Shown here piece by piece: positions 26,980-35,419 of a DNA stretch of 43,411 nt. The stretch is from Hyphomonadaceae bacterium. GTDB lineage: Bacteria > Pseudomonadota > Alphaproteobacteria > Caulobacterales > Hyphomonadaceae. Where the stretch lies: the NCBI GenBank assembly GCA_030697555.1, contig JAUYPV010000162.1:1-43411 (forward strand), given 5' to 3'. The notes under the pieces are model-generated. The model saw only the letters and a list, made by a program, of their open reading frames with translations, ran no database searches and had not been told where the DNA came from. Numbering within the stretch: position 1 is the first letter of the stretch; the number at the start of each line of letters is the position of its first letter. The position numbers and the translations under genes are program-made.

Positions 26980-28669
26980 GCTCGCCCTTGCCCTGCCCGC
27001 CTTCGATCAGACGGCGCAGGGCTTCCGATCCATAGAGCGCGCCGAGGTCGGTCGTTCCCGCCGCCTGGTTCGTGAGATACGCCTTCGCAAGCGGCGTGTT
27101 GTAGAGCTTCGATGCGGCCCATGGCGCGGCAGTCGCAGCTATCGCGACCGGCAGTCCGAGGCCAGAAGCCATGCCGCCGCCAAACAGCGCGCCGCCAGTC
27201 AGGACGTTCGTCCAGCCCAAGCGTTCAGGGGTGCCGCTATTTGGGACCTTCTGCGCGAGGAAATCACCGACGCGGGACAGATCGTTCAACTGCCCCCGCC
27301 CGCTGGCGTAGCCGTGGGCGTCTGCTCCACGAACCGCAGACGTAAGGCCGCTGAACGGAATGTCTCCGGTCGTGCGCGTGGTCTGCGTGCCCCCACGCAT
27401 CGCCTTATCGACGGTCATCAGCGCCTGATATTGGCGCCGCGCTTCGCCCCATTCGGCTGCCAGTGGCCCCGTGGCGCTCCGCTGCATGGCGTCGTCAAGA
27501 GATTCGACAAGGCCGCCGAGCGCACGCTGGAGAGGCTTGTTGTTGCCGGACTCGCGCATCCGAGTGGCGATGTCGCTTCTGATGCGGCCATAGATCTGGC
27601 CGTCCAGTTGCGGCTTCTCGCCCTTCGACACCGACTGCAGGAGCGGCGCCAGATCGTCCATGTACGATTGAAAGACCGGGCGCACGTCCGTTTCGAGGCG
27701 CCGCCCGTAATCAGCCGAGACCCGCTGCACATCCCCGGCGAACTTCTCGTCAACGTTGACGGTGGTGCGCGAAGCAAGATCGTCGAACTTCGATCCCATG
27801 GTCTGGAACGTCTTGCGCATGGTATCGGGCGAGGCGTCGGCAGCATCGGCGCCGGTTCGCGTCATGACCGCTCGGTTGAAGGCCTCACGCTGACCGGCGT
27901 AGGTTTTTTGCATGGGCGTGTTGGAAAGCGGCATGCGCGCCATCGTCTCTTCCAGCCCTCGCAGGCTGGGGCTGCCGGTCTGCTGCGACGGCGTGAGCGG
28001 GATTCCTTCGCGCTGGGCTACTGCCACCAGCTTGCGCTCGGCGTCGGACAGGCGGTTGGTCGTGGGCGAGATCGCGCCCCGGACGGTGGCGGCGCCCACA
28101 GGCACGGCCAACGCCGCGACAAGCCCCATCAGGGGATCATCGGTCGCGCCTGTCACCCCACCACCCACAGCGCCCGAGGTAAGCTGTGTCACTGGCTGCG
28201 AGGCCATGGTCTGCGCGAGGCCATGCGTCATGGTGCCCGCCTTCGCGCCCTTGGCGATCACGCCTGCCGGGAGAAGGGTGGACGCGACGGCGCCGACGCC
28301 TTCGCCAACCTTGTTGGCAATCTTCTCGCTGCGATTTTCGGGCTCGAAGCGCGCGGTGCGGCTTTCGGTCAGCGGCCCAAGTGAGCCCTGCGAAACCGCA
28401 TCCCTCAGCCGAAGTGGCAGCGTCGCCGTGTAGTCGGTCTGCGCTTCAATGCCCTGCCGCACCCGCGATGGCCCCGACGTGAGGCCAAGTTTGTTGGTGA
28501 TGGCAGCCGATAGATCGAATGGCGCCATTGCGGTATTGGTGATGGCGTCAAGCGCGCCCTGCGCGAACTGCCCGCCGAGGCGCGGCGCGGACGTGGGCGG
28601 CTCTTCCGGCGCCCCGTATTTCTTCCACGGCCCCTCTTCGGCCTGTGCGTAGTTTTCCCAGGGGTTCAT
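26918..28669 (-). CDS. Ejection (internal virion) protein
   Basis: A 583-aa protein. The start MNPWENYAQAEEGPWKKYGA is a repeated short W-motif often seen at the start of phage ejection proteins. It then has Ala/Gly-rich hydrophobic segments (VASTLLPAGVIAKGAKAGTM, DPLMGLVAALAVPVGAATVR) and long helical regions (LETDVRPVFQSYMDDLAPLL). Such proteins leave the capsid before DNA and cross the envelope. Coupled to the HNH gene by ATGA. Confidence 0.75.
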   Translation of the reverse strand: MNPWENYAQAEEGPWKKYGAPEEPPTSAPRLGGQFAQGALDAITNTAMAPFDLSAAITNKLGLTSGPSRVRQGIEAQTDYTATLPLRLRDAVSQGSLGPLTESRTARFEPENRSEKIANKVGEGVGAVASTLLPAGVIAKGAKAGTMTHGLAQTMASQPVTQLTSGAVGGGVTGATDDPLMGLVAALAVPVGAATVRGAISPTTNRLSDAERKLVAVAQREGIPLTPSQQTGSPSLRGLEETMARMPLSNTPMQKTYAGQREAFNRAVMTRTGADAADASPDTMRKTFQTMGSKFDDLASRTTVNVDEKFAGDVQRVSADYGRRLETDVRPVFQSYMDDLAPLLQSVSKGEKPQLDGQIYGRIRSDIATRMRESGNNKPLQRALGGLVESLDDAMQRSATGPLAAEWGEARRQYQALMTVDKAMRGGTQTTRTTGDIPFSGLTSAVRGADAHGYASGRGQLNDLSRVGDFLAQKVPNSGTPERLGWTNVLTGGALFGGGMASGLGLPVAIAATAAPWAASKLYNTPLAKAYLTNQAAGTTDLGALYGSEALRRLIEGGQGKGEPTALARALMQASEKRAGAAR

Positions 28670-29103
28670 TGCTGACCCCGCGAGAGGTATTTAGCAGCGC
28701 TAAGGAGCGTTTCCTTTTTGTCCTTGAAGTATCCGAGACCCCGGTTGCAAAGATCGCAGAGGAGACCACGAACGACGCCGGTCACATGACAATGATCTAT
28801 GTGTGGCGCCGCCGGGAATGCCACTCGGCAGATGGCGCATTTATGCTCTTGCGCCTCCAGCATTTCATTCATCTGCTCAAGAGACAGGCCATACCGATAC
28901 TTGATGCGATGGCCATTCCGTCTCGACTTCGCGATCTCCGTGCTTCGGTAAGCTCTCTGCCATTCTTTGTAGCGGTCTCCATTCTCGGAAACCCACTTTC
29001 GCGACACTTCAACAGCGCACGGCTTGCATTTAGCCGACTTCTTGCTGAAGAAATCTGGAAGTTTGTGCTCTTTGCACATGGCGCATTCACGAAGGCCGCT
29101 CAC
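28666..29103 (-). CDS. HNH endonuclease (endonuclease VII-like), probably mobile
   Basis: A 145-aa protein with CAMCKEHKLPDFFSKKSAKC and CKPC at the N-terminus, then LSLEQMNEMLEAQEHKCAIC and HIDHCHVTGVVRGLLCDLCN, the zinc-bound HNH finger of recombination endonuclease VII. GC content is clearly lower than the flanking genes. It separates two ejection-protein genes and keeps ATGA overlaps on both sides. A free-standing homing endonuclease is the best reading; a resolvase role in packaging is the alternative. Confidence 0.85.
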   Translation of the reverse strand: MSGLRECAMCKEHKLPDFFSKKSAKCKPCAVEVSRKWVSENGDRYKEWQRAYRSTEIAKSRRNGHRIKYRYGLSLEQMNEMLEAQEHKCAICRVAFPAAPHIDHCHVTGVVRGLLCDLCNRGLGYFKDKKETLLSAAKYLSRGQQ

Positions 29104-30869
29104 TGGACGCGCTCCCAGCTATTGCGATCCGCCGGATTGCCGCCCTTGAAGCGGTAGCCACCCTCGACAGCGCCAGCCTGCGGAGCCCCGGTGGCAGGCG
29201 CAGGCACCGCCTGCGGTGCGGCCGTGCTGCCGCGATTGCCCTGCATGCCGTACACGTCGGGCGGACGATTGGCGGTGTCGGCGAACGCCTTGAGCTGCGT
29301 GCGGATGTTCTCCATTTTGAGCTGGATCGTCTGCGGGTCTTCGCCAACCTGCGGGATATACTGGCGGTAGGCGTTCTTGAACTCCGAGTCGGTGATCGTG
29401 GCGCCCGACTCCCGCCGCAGGATCGCATTCACCAAGTCGCGGGAGACCTGATCGAACTTCTCGCCGCGAGGACCGGCCAGCATGTTGCCGACGACCGGCA
29501 GGTTGGTGACGGCCCGGTCCAGCGTCGAGGGCGGACCCTCCGCCGAGGTGACCATCTGCTCCAGCAACGGCAGCGCCTTGGACACGCGCAGCGCGTAGGC
29601 GTGCGCCTTGTTGGCATCTTCGGTGAACTTGGGGTTGGCGTTCTCGCGCTCGACCTTCCGCTGCTCGCTATACTCGGTCGTCTGCTGGCCGAACTGCATC
29701 TTGGCCCGCTCGCGCTGGACGCCCCAGTTGCGATCTAGCTCAGCATCCAACGCGGCCCGCGCGGCCGGGATCGCCGTCTTGGGATCGGGGCCGAACTCGC
29801 CCGAGGCAATGCGCTGCTGGTACTGCTGGAGCATCTGCGGCGTCGGCTGGGGGCGCTGCACGTCGGGAACCTGCGGAGCCGCCTGCACCGTGGGGCCGCC
29901 AACGACGCCCGGATTCGGAGCCGGTGGCATGCCCGTGGTGTCGCCCTGCGGGGGGATGCCCTGCGGCTGCGTCATGTTGATCGTGAGCGGCGTCGGGGCC
30001 TGTGCGTTGCCGCCCGTGGCGCGCATGAACGTGTCGGCGTTGACGCCCTGCGGCAGTCCGCCCTTTTCCTTACGGGTGATGGCATCCAGCATCTGAGCTG
30101 CGACGACCGGGTCTTTCAGGACTTCCGCCAACGGCATGCCCGGATTGATGCCGGTCGATTCCGCGAGCTGGCGAATGTAAAGCTCGGTGTTGTTCTCGTT
30201 CGGCGGCGCCCATTGCGCGATGGCCTGCGCGACCGTGATATTCGGATTGCGCTGCACGTAGGCGCCTAGGTTCTTGACCATCGCCTGAGCGCCATGGTCC
30301 GGCGTGTTGAACGTCTCGAAGCCGTTCTGTGGCGGCCCCTTTCCTTCCCAGCCGATCGGCGTCGCGCGGATGTTGCCGAGGTTGTTCGCGAACGCGCCCG
30401 GCGCCGTCTGACCCTGTGCCAATGGCGGAACGTCGGCCGACTGCTGCGGGCCGCCGCCATAGATCGAGCCGAAACCTCCGGCGCCATCCTGTAGCCCCTG
30501 CCGCAGGCCGCCCTGCTTGATCTGCTCCATCGCCAGCGCCGCCGAGTGCTTGGCGCCGCCCTGCGGATCGAACGCCATGTAGGCCGCTAGGCGCTCCTGC
30601 GGGTCGGAGATGCCAGAGATGCGCTTGGCCTCTTCGGACTTCTTGGCGACTGCCGCGTTCTCGTCTGCGTCCGCCCTATACGTCCCGTAAGCACCCGCCA
30701 GCGCCTGCGCGAGACGAGCCGCACCCTGCATGGGGTGGTCAATAGGCGAGGTGTCGCTGCCCATTGCCTGCAAGCGCTGCGCGAACGCGCGCCTGTGGTC
30801 GTAGGGATTCTTCCGCCTTACGCCCGCGAGGCTGTGGGCAAGGTCGTTGTAGTCGGCTTGGTCGGTCAT
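29100..30869 (-). CDS. Ejection protein with peptidoglycan-hydrolase-like domain
   Basis: A 589-aa protein. Residues about 165-275 read FANNLGNIRATPIGWEGKGP, then FETFNTPDHGAQAMVKNLGA and ITVAQAIAQWAPPNENNTEL, the pattern of virion-associated lysozyme-like domains such as structural protein P5. Pro/Gln-rich linkers flank it (TMTQPQ-like PQGIPPQGDTTGMPPAPNPG). The C-terminal part is helical (PLLEQMVTSAEGPPSTLDRA). It would open the cell wall during DNA entry. It overlaps the methyltransferase gene by ATGA. Confidence 0.8.
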   Translation of the reverse strand: MTDQADYNDLAHSLAGVRRKNPYDHRRAFAQRLQAMGSDTSPIDHPMQGAARLAQALAGAYGTYRADADENAAVAKKSEEAKRISGISDPQERLAAYMAFDPQGGAKHSAALAMEQIKQGGLRQGLQDGAGGFGSIYGGGPQQSADVPPLAQGQTAPGAFANNLGNIRATPIGWEGKGPPQNGFETFNTPDHGAQAMVKNLGAYVQRNPNITVAQAIAQWAPPNENNTELYIRQLAESTGINPGMPLAEVLKDPVVAAQMLDAITRKEKGGLPQGVNADTFMRATGGNAQAPTPLTINMTQPQGIPPQGDTTGMPPAPNPGVVGGPTVQAAPQVPDVQRPQPTPQMLQQYQQRIASGEFGPDPKTAIPAARAALDAELDRNWGVQRERAKMQFGQQTTEYSEQRKVERENANPKFTEDANKAHAYALRVSKALPLLEQMVTSAEGPPSTLDRAVTNLPVVGNMLAGPRGEKFDQVSRDLVNAILRRESGATITDSEFKNAYRQYIPQVGEDPQTIQLKMENIRTQLKAFADTANRPPDVYGMQGNRGSTAAPQAVPAPATGAPQAGAVEGGYRFKGGNPADRNSWERVQ

Positions 30870-31564
30870 CGGACGAACCGATAGATAACGGGGCGGGTAC
30901 CGGAGAAGCCGGCGTCGTAGGCCTCCCGTCCGCAGAGCGCGATCACGCCGGAAACGTCGCTCGACAGGTTCTCAATCACACTTCCGATGAAGCCGTGGCG
31001 GCCGGCGGCGTCGAGAACATGGGCGGGATGGTGCGGCTTGTAGCCCAGCGCCTCAATCACTCTGGCCTGGTCGTCTGCCGCGATGTCGTAGATGAACAGC
31101 GCGCCGCCGGGCCGCAGGACCCGCGCGGCTTCCGCCATGCAGCGGTCGAGCAGTCCGTGCCCCAGGCTGTAGCAGAACATCGCGGCATCGAACTCTCCAT
31201 CCTCGGCCGGGATGTCGTGGAAGTCGGCGTGAATCTTCTCCAGGCCTTCGGGCGCCAGCGCGAGTTGGGCGGCGCTGACATTCAGCAGCACGAACTTGAG
31301 GTCGGGTCGCAGCGCCGACATGTGCTCGGCAACCGCTCCCACGCCGCAACCCGCATCCAGCACGCGGCCGAAGAACGGCGGGTCGAAGTAGCGGAGAAGC
31401 ACCTTTGCATGCAGGCGGTCTGTCGGGCCGAGCTTGTGCGCCTGTAGGATGCTGTAACCCCGCGCCACGGCAGAACTCGTCAGCGCGCCCACCATCGAAT
31501 CGTCCGCGTAGGGGGCGACTTCCAGGGCGCGGGCGAAGTCTCTCTGGAGAATGTGGGCGTTCAT
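30866..31564 (-). CDS. Class I SAM-dependent methyltransferase
   Basis: A 232-aa protein from the ATG overlapping the PP-loop gene stop (31564). It has motif I VLDAGCGVGAVAEHM, then FVLLNVSAAQLALAPEGLEK, FDAAMFCYSLGHGLLDRCM and VLRPGGALFIYDIA, the Methyltransf_11 pattern. Substrate is unknown. It is coupled to a PAPS-reductase-like gene, so the two may act on one small molecule, sugar or nucleotide. Such enzymes are unusual within a virion gene block. An open extension to 31819 is not needed. Confidence 0.85.
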   Translation of the reverse strand: MNAHILQRDFARALEVAPYADDSMVGALTSSAVARGYSILQAHKLGPTDRLHAKVLLRYFDPPFFGRVLDAGCGVGAVAEHMSALRPDLKFVLLNVSAAQLALAPEGLEKIHADFHDIPAEDGEFDAAMFCYSLGHGLLDRCMAEAARVLRPGGALFIYDIAADDQARVIEALGYKPHHPAHVLDAAGRHGFIGSVIENLSSDVSGVIALCGREAYDAGFSGTRPVIYRFVR

Positions 31565-32295
31565 GCCAACTCCTCCATGAGCGTGCGGTGAACCGGCGCG
31601 ATTTCGGCGGCCACAAGCGCGAGCTTGGCCTGATAGGCTGCGTTCAGGTCGGGGTGATACTTCTTCAGGTATCCAGCGCGTCCCTCGTTCCACCACGCCG
31701 GGCACGTCGCGCACTCTGGCGCATTGACCTTGTGCTCGTAGACCCGGCAGATCGGGGCGCCGACCTCGCGGAGATAGGCGAACACGTCGGCGTGCGACCA
31801 ATCCCGGATCGGCAGGCATATTTCGTAACCCATGGTCGTGTCGCCGCTCTCCGCCGCGAGCGTGGGCATGTCGGCTCGCTTGGTGCCGCGAATGGCGAGT
31901 GTCACGCCGTCGGCCAGCATCCGCCGATGGATCGGCCCCATGATGTTTTCAGCGCAGCAGTCGAAGCGATCAACGATCCGGCGACCACCGAAGCCCATCC
32001 ACATGCCCGCTACAGTGCAGGTCGTGGGAACCAGATCACTCGGCAGGCCAAACCGCTTCATCCAGTCGGCTGAATTGGTTTCGATCCGCACAAAATGCGG
32101 CACCATCGCCTCGACCCCATCGACGATCTCGCGAACCTCAGGCAGCAGATCCCCGGTATCGACGTGGTAGAGCGTGATCCTGTCCCAATGCGGGCGCAGC
32201 AGATGGACGCAAGCAAGCGAGTCCTTGCCACCGCTGAACTGTAGGGCGATATTCTCGTGTTTGGATATCGAGGAGAGATCAATGCGACTATTCAT
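31561..32295 (-). CDS. PAPS-reductase-like PP-loop protein
   Basis: A 244-aa protein from ATG 32295 (the frame is open to 32421 but that part overlaps the lipoprotein gene). The PP-loop reads LQFSGGKDSLACVHLL (residues about 19-34), followed by YHVDTGDLLPEVREIVDGVE, then FDCCAENIMGPIHRRMLADG and APECATCPAWWNEG. The cysteines CC and CATC suggest a metal site or sulfur chemistry. The family includes PAPS reductases and DndC-like enzymes of DNA sulfur modification; this form is frequent in phages. Its exact reaction is unknown. Confidence 0.85.
   Translation of the reverse strand: MNSRIDLSSISKHENIALQFSGGKDSLACVHLLRPHWDRITLYHVDTGDLLPEVREIVDGVEAMVPHFVRIETNSADWMKRFGLPSDLVPTTCTVAGMWMGFGGRRIVDRFDCCAENIMGPIHRRMLADGVTLAIRGTKRADMPTLAAESGDTTMGYEICLPIRDWSHADVFAYLREVGAPICRVYEHKVNAPECATCPAWWNEGRAGYLKKYHPDLNAAYQAKLALVAAEIAPVHRTLMEELA
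32225..32253 (+). promoter_or_regulatory. Promoter for plus-strand moron c
   Basis: TTGCCA (32225-32230) and GATATT (32248-32253) with a 17-base spacer, inside the 5' part of the PP-loop gene on the other strand. It precedes the lipoprotein gene at 32282, which here has its own ribosome binding site GAGGAGAG. Confidence 0.5.
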
Positions 32296-32500
32296 TGTGC
32301 CGCTCGTGCTATTGGCAGCGGCGTGCGGGCCAACGGTGGATGCGACGGAGCTTGGGGGCGTGGTCCGCAGAGGTGGCGTATCGCAGGGACCTGCTGTCGA
32401 AGCTGCGAACGAGCATTGCAAGAAGTACGGCCGGATAGCGCGCCCGACCCAGTTGGACGCTTTTTCCGGCTATATGACTTTCTCATGTGATCGAGCCTGA
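32282..32500 (+). CDS. Plus-strand lipoprotein, moron-like (c)
   Basis: A 72-aa lipoprotein: MRLFIVPLVLLAAACGPT has a lipobox LAAAC; the mature part reads VDATELGGVVRRGGVSQGPA, then ANEHCKKYGRIARPTQLDAF and GYMTFSCDRA, with two cysteines. This resembles small outer-membrane lipoproteins that block phage receptors or change the envelope. It fills the gap between two minus-strand late genes, with GAGGAGAG before the ATG. Confidence 0.8.
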   Translation: MRLFIVPLVLLAAACGPTVDATELGGVVRRGGVSQGPAVEAANEHCKKYGRIARPTQLDAFSGYMTFSCDRA

Positions 32501-32503
32501 AAA

Positions 32504-33373
32504 TCATATGATCATTCCGGCGGCGCCGATTCCGGCCGCGCCGAGTCCGAACAGGCCGCCCATCATGCCGCTCTGTGCCTTCTGGCCCTGCTGCCACTGC
32601 GCCATCTGGCCGGCGTACTGCTGCCCATAGGCGCCCATCACGTCGGTGGGCTGCATCTGCGTCTGCGGCGTGTTGATGAAGTTGGGATTCTGCACGCCCT
32701 GCCCGGTGCCCAGCAGCGCAGCCACTTCGTTGATCGGCTGCGTGCGAAGATTGACCCGCTCCTGAATCGCACGGTCGCGGGTGTTGGCCTCAAGCCCGTA
32801 CTGCTGGGCCGCCGCACTGCCGGCCGAAAGGTCGGCCCCGAGGCGGAAGTCGTTGACGCCCCGGTTCATGTCGTCCTGTGCGGCGCCCCACGCTTCCGTC
32901 CCGAGGCCGATGCCTTGGTTGGCGAGGCGGGTCCGCAGCGCTTCCTGGTCGCGGGTCATGTCGGGCTGGTTGCGGGCGATGATCGCGTCGCGCTGCTGCT
33001 GGCGGTAGCCCTCGTTGTAGGTCGGAGCGTTCGGGAGGCCCTCGTAGCTGAATGGGTCCTTTGTCGCGTCGCCAATGCGGCCGGTGTACTGGTCGGCCAG
33101 ATCGTAGGCGCCCTGCGTCACGCGGGTCTGGGTCTCGTAGAGCCTCTGCTGCTCGGGGCTGAGCTTGGTCGTCGCCGTGTAGGTCGGCACCTCGTAGCCC
33201 GGCATGTTGACCGCGCCGGTCTTGTCGTAGGTCAGTGTGCCGTAGGGCGTTACTTGGTTGACGCGGTTCATCAGGCCCTGAGTCACGGCGGCTTGGCCGT
33301 TGGCTTGGGTCTGCTGCCCGATCATCATCGAGGGATCAGGGGCCGAGGGAGCTGATTCGCCCTTCTTGGCCAT
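32504..33373 (-). CDS. Internal/ejection protein
   Basis: A 289-aa protein: RVNQVTPYGTLTYDKTGAVN, then TYTATTKLSPEQQRLYETQT, typical of a phage protein found among podovirus ejection genes, followed by a Gln/Asn-rich helical middle and a Gly-rich hydrophobic end (GGLFGLGAAGIGAAGMII) that could insert in a membrane. It probably takes part in DNA ejection. Confidence 0.75.
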   Translation of the reverse strand: MAKKGESAPSAPDPSMMIGQQTQANGQAAVTQGLMNRVNQVTPYGTLTYDKTGAVNMPGYEVPTYTATTKLSPEQQRLYETQTRVTQGAYDLADQYTGRIGDATKDPFSYEGLPNAPTYNEGYRQQQRDAIIARNQPDMTRDQEALRTRLANQGIGLGTEAWGAAQDDMNRGVNDFRLGADLSAGSAAAQQYGLEANTRDRAIQERVNLRTQPINEVAALLGTGQGVQNPNFINTPQTQMQPTDVMGAYGQQYAGQMAQWQQGQKAQSGMMGGLFGLGAAGIGAAGMII

Positions 33374-33863
33374 TTGGCCTGCTCTCCACTTTGGAGGGTG
33401 GCCTTAGCCACCGCTGCTCAAATTCGGGCTTCATCATCCCGTGGATGCAGGCATGCACGCCCTTGGCGAAGTGGTGCCTTAGCGTGCCTTCCGGCTTTAG
33501 ACCGATCCCTTCGTTGAAACGGATTGCCCGCTTGTTCGTGGAGGGAATAACGGTCGTTACCTTGCGACAATTGTACTGTAGGAATGGTATTCTAAGCAAG
33601 TTGGTAATCGTGCGACGGCTTGCCCATCTGGCGCTATCCGCCGCAAATGAAATCTCACAGACGCCATACCACGGCTTCCCGTCGATCATCCTGACCGGCA
33701 GGTAGCTGTGATAGACGCACACCGCCAACAGTTTGGCGTCGGCTTCGCTGCCGTCTGCCACGCCGACCGCCTTCATGGTGGGTTGATAGTCGGCCCACGG
33801 AATGCGGGCGCAGGCCCACTTGGCGAGCTGTTCGTCGAAGCCAAAGAGAAGCGTGTGGGCCAT
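33336..33863 (-). CDS. GNAT-like acetyltransferase
   Basis: A 175-aa protein with PVRMIDGKPWYGVCEISFAA and then FLQYNCRKVTTVIPSTNKRA followed by IRFNEGIGLKPEGTLRHHFA, the strand-helix pattern of a GNAT fold with the late N-x-R-A-x-R-x-x-E-G-x-G-L element. Small GNAT-like proteins of this type are common in tail regions of phages. Target unknown. It overlaps the next gene by 38 bases and the upstream gene by one. Confidence 0.75.
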   Translation of the reverse strand: MAHTLLFGFDEQLAKWACARIPWADYQPTMKAVGVADGSEADAKLLAVCVYHSYLPVRMIDGKPWYGVCEISFAADSARWASRRTITNLLRIPFLQYNCRKVTTVIPSTNKRAIRFNEGIGLKPEGTLRHHFAKGVHACIHGMMKPEFEQRWLRPPSKVESRPNGQEGRISSLGP

Positions 33864-35419
33864 TAGAGCGCCATCTCCTTGGACGACTCGTACTGCACGT
33901 CGATGGCGTTGAGCTTCACCGAGATACCGTTGGTCTGCGTCCGCAGATGCAGCGCCGCCGTCGTGCCGATGCCGGTCACCGAAATCCAGTCAGCATAAGG
34001 CGAATCGGTGTCGCCCCACGTCGCGGTATCCCACAGCCCGACATCCCACGACGAGCCCATGGAACCGGCCGAGACCGGGAACTTGTCGTTGTCGCTGGGC
34101 GTGGTGTTCTTAAAATCCACATCGACCCGCAGCGCCGGCACCACGCGACCGCCTGCGGTGAACAGCGGGCGGGCCTGCGTGATACGGCAGATCCGGCCCT
34201 TGGGTCCATAGGGCTGGAAGCTGGTTTTAAGCTCCGCCGTGATCGCCGCACCGTTGTCCTGATAGCCAGTCTCGGCCCGCCACACGGTCCCGGCCGAGGA
34301 GCCAAAATAGAGGTTTCCGTTCAACAGGCCCCAACACGTCGCGTTGAGCCCCGAGTAGGTACACCATGACCCGGTCTGGATGTTCATCGCGTACTGCTTG
34401 GCGGCCGATGAACTGGTGGGGACGTTCACGATCAACTGATGGGTCCGGCTGTGCAGGATCATCTCCCAGCCGGAATTGCCGCTGTACGAGCCGTAATCGT
34501 CGGAAATCCCCCGGTCGATCCGGTAGGTGATCGCGCCGCGTTCCGCCTGCTCCTTGCCGAGCGACATGACCTGCCGCATCGACACGATGCCCGACTCGGT
34601 CAATATCGCGAGATCGCCGCCGATCTGGACCGCGCAGCGCCTGCCAATGGGTGCCGCGACCTTGTAGATGCCCTGCCGCGACCACGTCGCCGCGTCGGCG
34701 GGGTCTGCGCCGGCATAGATCGCAACCTCGCCCTTGGACGAGATGAAGCACATATAGTCGGCCGTGCTGTTAGACCCGCCGTCGCTCGACACGACGCCGG
34801 CTGCGGCCAGATAGCCGCCCATGGCGAACTGCTCGCCGAGTTGGAATCCCGTGGCCGCTCCAGCGATCGAGGAGGCCGGCAGATACCATGCCTTCGTCGT
34901 GCCGTTCTGGATGAACCACAGCCGCGACTTGTGGACGACCGGCGTAATCAGCGTCGAGCTGGTGACGCCTGTGATGGCGGGCGAGGTCCACGACGTGCCG
35001 TCATAATTGCGAACATCGTCCGACCCGTTCGCCAGCACCAGGAATGACCCGCCTGCGGTGGTGAAGTTCACATGCTGCCAGTAGCCTACCGTGAGGCTGG
35101 AGACGGCGGCGGCTCCCACGGCGCCGGCGGCGGTCACCTCGTAGATGTCCGTCGTCTTGGCGGCGAAGGCCTTGCGCGAGGTCGGGCCCGCCCATTCCAT
35201 GTGCGACAGGATCGCAGCGCCTACGCCCGTGGCATGGCTGGAGTAACCGCCCCGGACCTTGCAGTAGGTCGTTTCGGGGAACCAGTTGTCGAGGATCAGC
35301 GCATCGTCGGGTTTCTGATTGGCTAGACCATCGTGCAGGTTCAGGCCACGGACGGGCGCCGGGAGCGTGGTTGTCCCCATCCGGGGGCGTGGGAGCTTGG
35401 CGGACGGCGTCAGCAGCAT
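33863..35419 (-). CDS. Tail hub / nozzle candidate (P22 gp10-like position)
   Basis: A 518-aa protein from the ATG in TGATG at 35419. It begins LPRPRMGTTTLPAPVRGLNL, then DALILDNWFPETTYCKVRGG, and continues with beta-rich repeats (GTSWTSPAITGVTSSTLITP, AAPIGRRCAVQIGGDLAILT). Position after the adaptor and length fit the tail hub or DNA-stabilization protein of P22-like phages. Open frame upstream to 35866 overlaps the adaptor gene and is not used. Confidence 0.7.
   Translation of the reverse strand: MLLTPSAKLPRPRMGTTTLPAPVRGLNLHDGLANQKPDDALILDNWFPETTYCKVRGGYSSHATGVGAAILSHMEWAGPTSRKAFAAKTTDIYEVTAAGAVGAAAVSSLTVGYWQHVNFTTAGGSFLVLANGSDDVRNYDGTSWTSPAITGVTSSTLITPVVHKSRLWFIQNGTTKAWYLPASSIAGAATGFQLGEQFAMGGYLAAAGVVSSDGGSNSTADYMCFISSKGEVAIYAGADPADAATWSRQGIYKVAAPIGRRCAVQIGGDLAILTESGIVSMRQVMSLGKEQAERGAITYRIDRGISDDYGSYSGNSGWEMILHSRTHQLIVNVPTSSSAAKQYAMNIQTGSWCTYSGLNATCWGLLNGNLYFGSSAGTVWRAETGYQDNGAAITAELKTSFQPYGPKGRICRITQARPLFTAGGRVVPALRVDVDFKNTTPSDNDKFPVSAGSMGSSWDVGLWDTATWGDTDSPYADWISVTGIGTTAALHLRTQTNGISVKLNAIDVQYESSKEMAL

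Noticed and set aside
26885-28384. A 499-codon plus-strand open frame opposite the ejection-protein gene
   Set aside because: Arginine-rich, no recognisable domain, no ribosome binding site; typical antisense frame in GC-rich coding DNA.
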